Shown here: piece after piece, positions 40,878 to 45,943 of the stretch | Position numbering within the stretch: the first letter of the stretch is position 1 | How the letters are laid out: every line of letters starts with the position of its first letter | DNA from: Planctomycetes bacterium GWF2_41_51 | Lineage (GTDB): Bacteria; Planctomycetota; Phycisphaerae; Sedimentisphaerales; UBA12454 | Assembly (NCBI GenBank): GCA_001825665.1 | Contig: MHXZ01000048.1 | Location: forward strand, 1 to 45,943 | Direction: 5' to 3' | DNA: 45,943 nt | The notes under the pieces: model-generated | The model's database searches: none | What the model saw: only the letters and a program-made list of their open reading frames with translations | What the model was told of the DNA's origin: nothing | Translations under genes and position numbers: made by a program

Positions 40878-41993
40878 ATGGCAGAATCATTAGCTGTATT
40901 TTGTGTACTATGCTTTTTGGCGACGTTCAGTTTATCAACGCTGCTGACAATCACATCCAAGCGAATCGCAGTCAGAACGGGACTGCTGGCACATCCGAAA
41001 GATAACCGTTTTCATAAGCGAGTGGTGCCGATGGGCGGCGGGATCGCGATATTCTTCACGATTTTTCTGCTGTGCATGGCGGCGATAGTTTTTATTAAAA
41101 TACTGGTTTATGACGGGACGACGAGCCTGTTCGGGCGGGATTTCGAACTTTATATCGAAGGATTCGCGGGCAGAATTAATGAACTATTAATTATCTTAGG
41201 ATGTGCGGCGATAATGTTCGTGCTTGGGTTATGGGATGATTTCAGAAATCTTAAACCATTTCGAAAACTTGCGGTTGAATTTGCGGCGGCTTTTATCGCG
41301 GCATACGCGGCGGATGTCAGAGTCGAATTTTTTATCGAAAACAAAATATACGCTTCGGTATTGAGCAGCTTCTGGATAGTGCTGATTATCAACGTTTTCA
41401 ACTTTCTGGATAATATGGACGGCGCGAGTGCGGGTATCGCAACGATTGTTTCACTGATAATTTTTATCATTGCGACATTGTCGCAGCAGGCGTTTGTGGC
41501 GGGGTTTTCGATGATGCTTGCCGGAACGCTGACAGGATTTCTAATTTTTAATTTTTACCCGGCATCGATTTTTATGGGGGACGCAGGGTCGCTTGTTGTC
41601 GGATTTTTCGTCGGCGCACTGACATTAAAGACGACATACTACCAGGAAGCGGAAGATATTCGGTGGTATATCATTTTGATACCGCTTGTGATACTTGCAA
41701 TTCCTTTATACGATTTTATAAGCGTAACGGCACTTCGGCTGCACCAGGGGAAAAGTCCATTTGTCGGGGATACGCAGCATTTTTCGCACAGGCTGAAAAA
41801 ACGCGGACTTAACGAAGTTCAGGCGGTTTTGATGCTGTATCTTGCAACGATAACGACGGGGCTTGGCGCGGTAGTGCTGAAGGAATCAAACTGGCCTTAC
41901 GGGCTGCTCGTATTTTTACAGACAATTATGGTTCTTGCAATCATCGCAGTTCTGGAATCAACAGGTAATAATGAAAAAAAACATCCAAATTAA
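40878..41993 (+). CDS. Undecaprenyl-phosphate sugar-1-phosphate transferase (WecA/MraY superfamily)
   Basis: A 371-aa protein with about ten membrane helices. Diagnostic loops: HPKDNRFHKRVVPMGGGIAI, LGLWDDFRNLKP, INVFNFLDNMDGASAGI (the N-x-x-N-x-x-D-G-x-D-x-L relative), FMGDAGSLVVGFF and SPFVGDTQHFSHRLKKRG, with the conserved Asp/His residues in place. These put it in the WecA/TagO/MraY superfamily, which starts a lipid-linked glycan by moving GlcNAc-1-P (or a relative) onto undecaprenyl phosphate. WecA-like is likelier than MraY because of the HRLKKRG end and the O-antigen-ligase-like gene that follows. The latter overlaps it by 23 bases, coupling their translation. Confidence 0.93.
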   Translation: MAESLAVFCVLCFLATFSLSTLLTITSKRIAVRTGLLAHPKDNRFHKRVVPMGGGIAIFFTIFLLCMAAIVFIKILVYDGTTSLFGRDFELYIEGFAGRINELLIILGCAAIMFVLGLWDDFRNLKPFRKLAVEFAAAFIAAYAADVRVEFFIENKIYASVLSSFWIVLIINVFNFLDNMDGASAGIATIVSLIIFIIATLSQQAFVAGFSMMLAGTLTGFLIFNFYPASIFMGDAGSLVVGFFVGALTLKTTYYQEAEDIRWYIILIPLVILAIPLYDFISVTALRLHQGKSPFVGDTQHFSHRLKKRGLNEVQAVLMLYLATITTGLGAVVLKESNWPYGLLVFLQTIMVLAIIAVLESTGNNEKKHPN

Positions 41994-44223
41994 AAAATCA
42001 GCATCACAAATATTTTTCGTTATATTTCTCTGTATTATCGCATTTCGATTAAGTTTTACGGAAAATGTCTCAATCGAATCGTTCAGCCTGATGGGGATTT
42101 TTTTCGACAACTTATTAAGCATATCCATTTCGAGCATTCTGATCCTGGCGTCAGCGGTGTGGATGGTGATTATCTGCCGAAGCGGGAAATACCAATATAA
42201 ATATACAGGATTTGAAATCGGTGCATTTTTGTTTTTTATCGCCGCAGTTATAAGCACAATTTTCGCTTCCAATAAAAGAGCTTCAATGAACGACGCATTG
42301 ACGATTGCAGCGGCAATTGTTTCGGCGATTACGATTGTTCAGCTTTTGGACAGCGAAATAAAAAAGAAAGCGCTTGTATTTTTTGTTATTGCGATGGCGG
42401 CAGTAAACGTTTATCAATGCACTGACCAGTTTTTCAGCGGCAATAAAATGATGATTGAGCAATATAATGCCAATCCGCAGGAGCAACTTAGAACGCTTGG
42501 TATCGAGCCGGGGTCGTTTCAGCAGATGCTTTACGAACACAGGCTTCAGTCAAAAGACGTTAAAGGATTTTTCGCAACGAGCAACAGCGCTGGATGCTTT
42601 TTTAATCTTGCGATTTTTTCAGCGATAGCTGTTTTTGGGTCGGGCTTGAAACGATTCCGCGAAAAACCATTGAACAGTGTAATTCTGCCGATTGTAATCT
42701 TGCTGATACTTTTTGCGGGACTTTTACTGACTGCCAGCAAGGGCGCGTTTGTATCGTTTTTTGCCGCGAGTTTCGTTCTTATGATGATTTACGCTTTTCA
42801 TAAGTTTTTCATCAAGTTCCGATTCGCTATTATTTGCCTTGCCGGTGCGGGTTTTCTGGCAATGATTTTTGTTATGATTTCTTACGGGCTGAAACATGAT
42901 ACTCTGCCGGGCGGCAATTCTATGCTCGTACGATGGGAATACTGGACGGCATCGGCGGAAATGATCGCTGATAATTTCTTTACGGGCATTGGCGGAAATA
43001 ATTTCGGAACATATTACACGCATTATAAAATACCGCAGGCACTTGAAACGGTTCGCGACCCTCACTGCTTTATATTGACGATTTTCAGCACATACGGCAT
43101 TGTTGGTCTGGCGGGTTTTTGCACGTGTTTGTTTTTGCCGATTTACAGGTCAATGAAAAATCCGACTGGCCTGCTGAGTCCAGAAGGCGGGAATATTTCA
43201 TCAGCGATGAAATTGTACGGAATCGCAGCGGTATGGATTTTGCTTTTTCTGCGGCCATTGGCTATCAGGAGTGAACTTGGCGGAAGGTTCGATGTGGCTG
43301 TTTATATAATCGCGATTATGTACGCGGCACCTGTGTTTGTTTTCGGAACAACATTGTGGCTTTGCACCCGGAGCAAAAAATGCTACGAAGATTTTCCTAT
43401 TCGAACTGCGCCTCTGCTTTGCGGGGTCTTCGCAGTACTATTGCATAACCTGATTGATTTCGGAATTTTCGAGCCGGGGATATTGACAGCGACTTTTGCA
43501 ATAACAGCTTTGGGTGTTTCACAAAATCGCAATTCGCAAATCATCGAAATGAAAAAGCCGTTGATGTATTTTTCTATTATACTAACTGTTGCAATTGCGG
43601 TTATAATTTTATGGCTCTTTATAATACCTGTGGGTAAAACAGCCATGAAAGTTGAAGCGGCGAAAGGTCTTTCATCCTATGGCTATTATGATAAAGCAGC
43701 AAATATACTTAATTCTGCCGAGAGGGATGACAAATTCGACCCAAATCCGGCTGCGCTGAACGGGTTAATTAAAACATATAACTATCGTGTCAATCCATCG
43801 GAAAACAAAGATAAATTATTAGAAGCAGAAAAGTCGATACAAATCGCAATCGCTCGCGACCCGGCAGATTTTAAAAATTATGAAAATGCTTCTGAAGTTT
43901 ATCAATTGCTTGCGGAATCCAATCCCAATGAACGATTGAAATGGTTCAAAAACGCTTACGATTCGCTGCATCATGCAATTGAACGATACCCATCATCGGC
44001 AGAACTGCATTTAAAGACCGCAACAATTGCGCAGCAATTAGATAAAATTGATGATGCGATTGAACATTACACTCAAACAATTGCGATTGAAGACGCGTAT
44101 AGAGAAGAATTCAAGATTATGTACCCCGGAAAAGATGTTTTCAGCAGGGTTGGTGAGGTAAATTACAGATTTGCCAAATTGAGACTTGAACAGTTGAAAC
44201 AGGAAAAAGATGCTAATAGATGA
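41971..44223 (+). CDS. O-antigen ligase/polymerase-like membrane protein with C-terminal TPRs
   Basis: I take the ATG at 41971 (750 aa); the earlier ATG at 41935 is inside the upstream gene. About twelve helices in residues 15-575 contain the Wzy_C/O-antigen-ligase loop (FTGIGGNNFGTYYTHYKIPQ, then VRDPHCFILTIFSTYGIVGL) and LTASKGAFVSFF. From ~590 on there is a soluble part with TPR-type helices (AKGLSSYGYYDKAANILNSAERD, AEKSIQIAIARDPADF, AELHLKTATIAQQLDKIDD). Such proteins join or polymerise glycan chains on the periplasmic side. With the WecA-like transferase upstream it suggests a short glycan-assembly unit; without more genes the product cannot be named. The 23-base overlap with the previous gene is firm. 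Confidence 0.88.
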   Translation: MKKNIQIKKSASQIFFVIFLCIIAFRLSFTENVSIESFSLMGIFFDNLLSISISSILILASAVWMVIICRSGKYQYKYTGFEIGAFLFFIAAVISTIFASNKRASMNDALTIAAAIVSAITIVQLLDSEIKKKALVFFVIAMAAVNVYQCTDQFFSGNKMMIEQYNANPQEQLRTLGIEPGSFQQMLYEHRLQSKDVKGFFATSNSAGCFFNLAIFSAIAVFGSGLKRFREKPLNSVILPIVILLILFAGLLLTASKGAFVSFFAASFVLMMIYAFHKFFIKFRFAIICLAGAGFLAMIFVMISYGLKHDTLPGGNSMLVRWEYWTASAEMIADNFFTGIGGNNFGTYYTHYKIPQALETVRDPHCFILTIFSTYGIVGLAGFCTCLFLPIYRSMKNPTGLLSPEGGNISSAMKLYGIAAVWILLFLRPLAIRSELGGRFDVAVYIIAIMYAAPVFVFGTTLWLCTRSKKCYEDFPIRTAPLLCGVFAVLLHNLIDFGIFEPGILTATFAITALGVSQNRNSQIIEMKKPLMYFSIILTVAIAVIILWLFIIPVGKTAMKVEAAKGLSSYGYYDKAANILNSAERDDKFDPNPAALNGLIKTYNYRVNPSENKDKLLEAEKSIQIAIARDPADFKNYENASEVYQLLAESNPNERLKWFKNAYDSLHHAIERYPSSAELHLKTATIAQQLDKIDDAIEHYTQTIAIEDAYREEFKIMYPGKDVFSRVGEVNYRFAKLRLEQLKQEKDANR

Positions 44224-44480
44224 AAAACAGCGACAGAGTAACCTGGCGGGAATAGCCACAACAAAAGGAAACCACGAATGAACACGAATTAACACATATT
44301 TTAAAGGTTGCGTCTAAACGGTTGCGGTTGCCCTGATGAGATAGCAACGGCATCTCACAGGGTAAACTAAGGCTCGTTTCGGTTGCGGCAAACGTTAATC
44401 GTAGTCCAATACGTAACCAAAGGACGATAAACGAAAAGCTTATTGTAGTAGTACAGAGAATAAAAAATGGGAGTAATATT
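44224..44480. other. 257-base gap with dispersed repeats
   Basis: Contains CCACGAATGAACACGAAT (and on to TTAACAC, 44271-44295), a member of the dispersed ACACGAATTAACAC family, and 44300-44440 with several words shared with 32590-32650 (AGGTTGCGT, GGCTCGTTTCG, CGATAAACGAAA). No promoter of clear consensus seen; the downstream gene has GGGAG at 44469-44473 as ribosome site. Confidence 0.5.
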
Positions 44481-45943
44481 ATGAAAATATCGGCAGCAAT
44501 TTTAATACTGCTAATTTCCGCTATGATTTGCACCGCAATGCCGGATACTAATAAATCCGTAGTAATGATACAAATTGTAAAGCAGCCATACGATTATACA
44601 ACGCCATGGAAACAAACTTCCATTTCGCAGGGAGTCGGTTCGGGATTTATAATCGAGGGCAACAGGATTCTTACAAACGCACATAACATTTCAGACAGCA
44701 GATATATAATTGTCAAAAAAGAAAATTTCGCGAAAAAATATATAGCTACGGTCGAGTTCGTCGGGCATGACTGCGATTTGGCACTTTTGAAAGTATCGGA
44801 CGAGAGTTTTTTTGAAGGTACAGAGCCGCTGAATATCGGGGAACTGCCGCAAGTAAACAGTGTTGTGGAAACTTACGGTTTTCCGATGGGCGGCACGCAT
44901 ATAAGCGTAACAAAAGGAATTGTATCGCGTATTCAAACGGATGTATATATTCACAGCGGAGCAGATTCACATCTTGTAATTCAATCAGACGCGGCAATTA
45001 ACCCCGGCAACAGCGGCGGGCCGGTTATTTACGACGGCAATGTCATAGGAGTGGCATTTCAGGGATTAAGGCAGGCAGACAACATAGGCTATATGATTCC
45101 TACAACCATAATCAAACATTTTCTGGCAGATGTAAACGACGGCAGCTACGATGGATTCGGTTCGCTCGGTGTAAATATTTTTGACGGTCTGCACAATGAC
45201 AGCTACAAAGAATATCTCAAACTGCCCGCGGAAACGGAAGGAGTAATCGTAACTTCTGTTCTGATGAACAGTTCGGCCGAAAAGGTTTTGCAAAAGAACG
45301 ACTGCATCACAAAAATTGACGGATACGATATCGACAATGACGGAATGATAAATATTTACGAACAAAAATATTCGCTGTCCGAAGCTGTAGAAGCGAAACA
45401 AATCGGCGAGAAAGTTGATATCATTTTCTGGCGAGATGGAAAACAGCAAAATGCTGAACTTGTGATTCAGCTTAACCGGCCTGTGTTCGAATTCGCACGT
45501 CTTTATGACGAACAGCCGCCATATATTTGTTTCTCTGGATTGACCTTCGTAACCGCAAGCAGAAATTTTCTTGAAACATGGGGCCGGGAATGGCTTAACG
45601 ATATACCGCACGTATTACGATATTTGCTTAGTGATTCACAAAATCTCAACAAAGACCCGCTCAGGAAAGAATATGTTATACTTTCTGAAATACTGCCTGA
45701 CCAGATTAATGTCTATGATAATGAATTTTTGAATAAACCAATCGAAAGCATAAACAATAAGCCGGTGAGAAGCGTTGAAGACCTGCGGAAGGCGTTTCAA
45801 AACAAAGATGCTGAATTTTATATACTTAAGTTTATGAATTCTGAAATCCCCCTGCTGCTGGACTCACAAGAGGCACATATACGAAATGACGCTATATTGA
45901 AAAAATATAACGTGTCTGCGTGGACTTATCCTGAGGAACAATT
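44481..45943 (+). CDS. Secreted trypsin-like serine protease with PDZ domain (HtrA/Deg-like), cut by window end
   Basis: The frame opens at 44481 (ATG, GGGAG site) and stays open for 487 codons to the end. A signal peptide (KISAAILILLISAMICTA) leads to a protease domain with the catalytic triad visible: His in ILTNAHNISDS, Asp in GHDCDLALLKV, Ser in AINPGNSGGPVIYDG, and VGSGFIIEGNRILTN at the start of the domain. A PDZ-like region follows (LGVNIFDGLHN, GVIVTSVLMNSSAEKVLQKNDCITKIDGYDI), then a less familiar end with PVRSVEDLRKAF that may be a second PDZ domain, of the type seen in Deg9-like proteases. It should act in the periplasm on misfolded or regulatory proteins. The end is outside the window. 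Confidence 0.9.
   Translation, partial: MKISAAILILLISAMICTAMPDTNKSVVMIQIVKQPYDYTTPWKQTSISQGVGSGFIIEGNRILTNAHNISDSRYIIVKKENFAKKYIATVEFVGHDCDLALLKVSDESFFEGTEPLNIGELPQVNSVVETYGFPMGGTHISVTKGIVSRIQTDVYIHSGADSHLVIQSDAAINPGNSGGPVIYDGNVIGVAFQGLRQADNIGYMIPTTIIKHFLADVNDGSYDGFGSLGVNIFDGLHNDSYKEYLKLPAETEGVIVTSVLMNSSAEKVLQKNDCITKIDGYDIDNDGMINIYEQKYSLSEAVEAKQIGEKVDIIFWRDGKQQNAELVIQLNRPVFEFARLYDEQPPYICFSGLTFVTASRNFLETWGREWLNDIPHVLRYLLSDSQNLNKDPLRKEYVILSEILPDQINVYDNEFLNKPIESINNKPVRSVEDLRKAFQNKDAEFYILKFMNSEIPLLLDSQEAHIRNDAILKKYNVSAWTYPEEQ

Overview
The window reads as a stretch of chromosome from an AT-rich, Gram-negative-type bacterium. I think it is most likely a planctomycete of the Phycisphaerae/Sedimentisphaerales kind. 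The grounds are the mix of a solute:sodium symporter with a GH71/99-like glycosidase, a sorbosone-dehydrogenase-like periplasmic protein, heptose epimerase HldD, many TPR/Sel1 and PAS proteins, and abundant short dispersed intergenic repeats. The taxonomic call is inference; no rRNA is present to settle it.

Layout. 1-1805: end of a symporter gene and a secreted glycosidase, probably a sugar-use operon. 1874-8569: a tightly packed eight-gene operon, the most unusual part of the window. It has two signal-peptide/TPR/multi-TM proteins, two small (66 and 69 aa) one-helix peptides sharing the motif GKILRVKxGYNPNSSSxG, a TlpA-like thioredoxin lipoprotein, a phosphoesterase-thioredoxin fusion with a degenerate active site, a radical SAM/SPASM protein and a membrane-anchored unknown. 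I read it as a candidate system in which the radical SAM protein modifies the twin peptides. 8824-13161: a LacI-type regulator, dnaA, a HEPN/nucleotidyltransferase pair and ftsY. 13215-14426: a Sel1-repeat gene broken by one in-frame stop. 14603-14856: a small transcription unit (promoter, 34-codon ORF, terminator). 14952-16440: hldD and a Nudix hydrolase. 16627-21969: a four-gene signalling operon (PAS-repeat protein, histidine kinase, CheY-like regulator, receiver-PAS-kinase). 22028-26110: a YgiQ-type radical SAM protein with a palindrome inside its reading frame, a membrane protein, and a convergent sorbosone-dehydrogenase-like gene sharing a bidirectional terminator.

26111-35835 is an accessory, repeat-rich region: a pentapeptide-repeat protein, an HNH protein, then valS and a DUF151 nuclease gene enclosed by a pair of 206-bp inverted repeats (about 97% identical by hand alignment), a tRNA 3'-end remnant, and a DUF4062 protein next to a zinc-ribbon/hydrophobic-segment protein. 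35836-45943 returns to ordinary genes: lspA and a TPR lipoprotein (minus strand), then proS, a Bro-N gene wedged in the operon, a DUF4416 gene, a WecA/MraY-type transferase, an O-antigen-ligase-like protein with TPRs, and the start of a trypsin-like PDZ protease cut by the window end.

No rRNA gene, complete tRNA, CRISPR array or transposase gene was seen. Functions are from reading motifs by eye; no database search was run.
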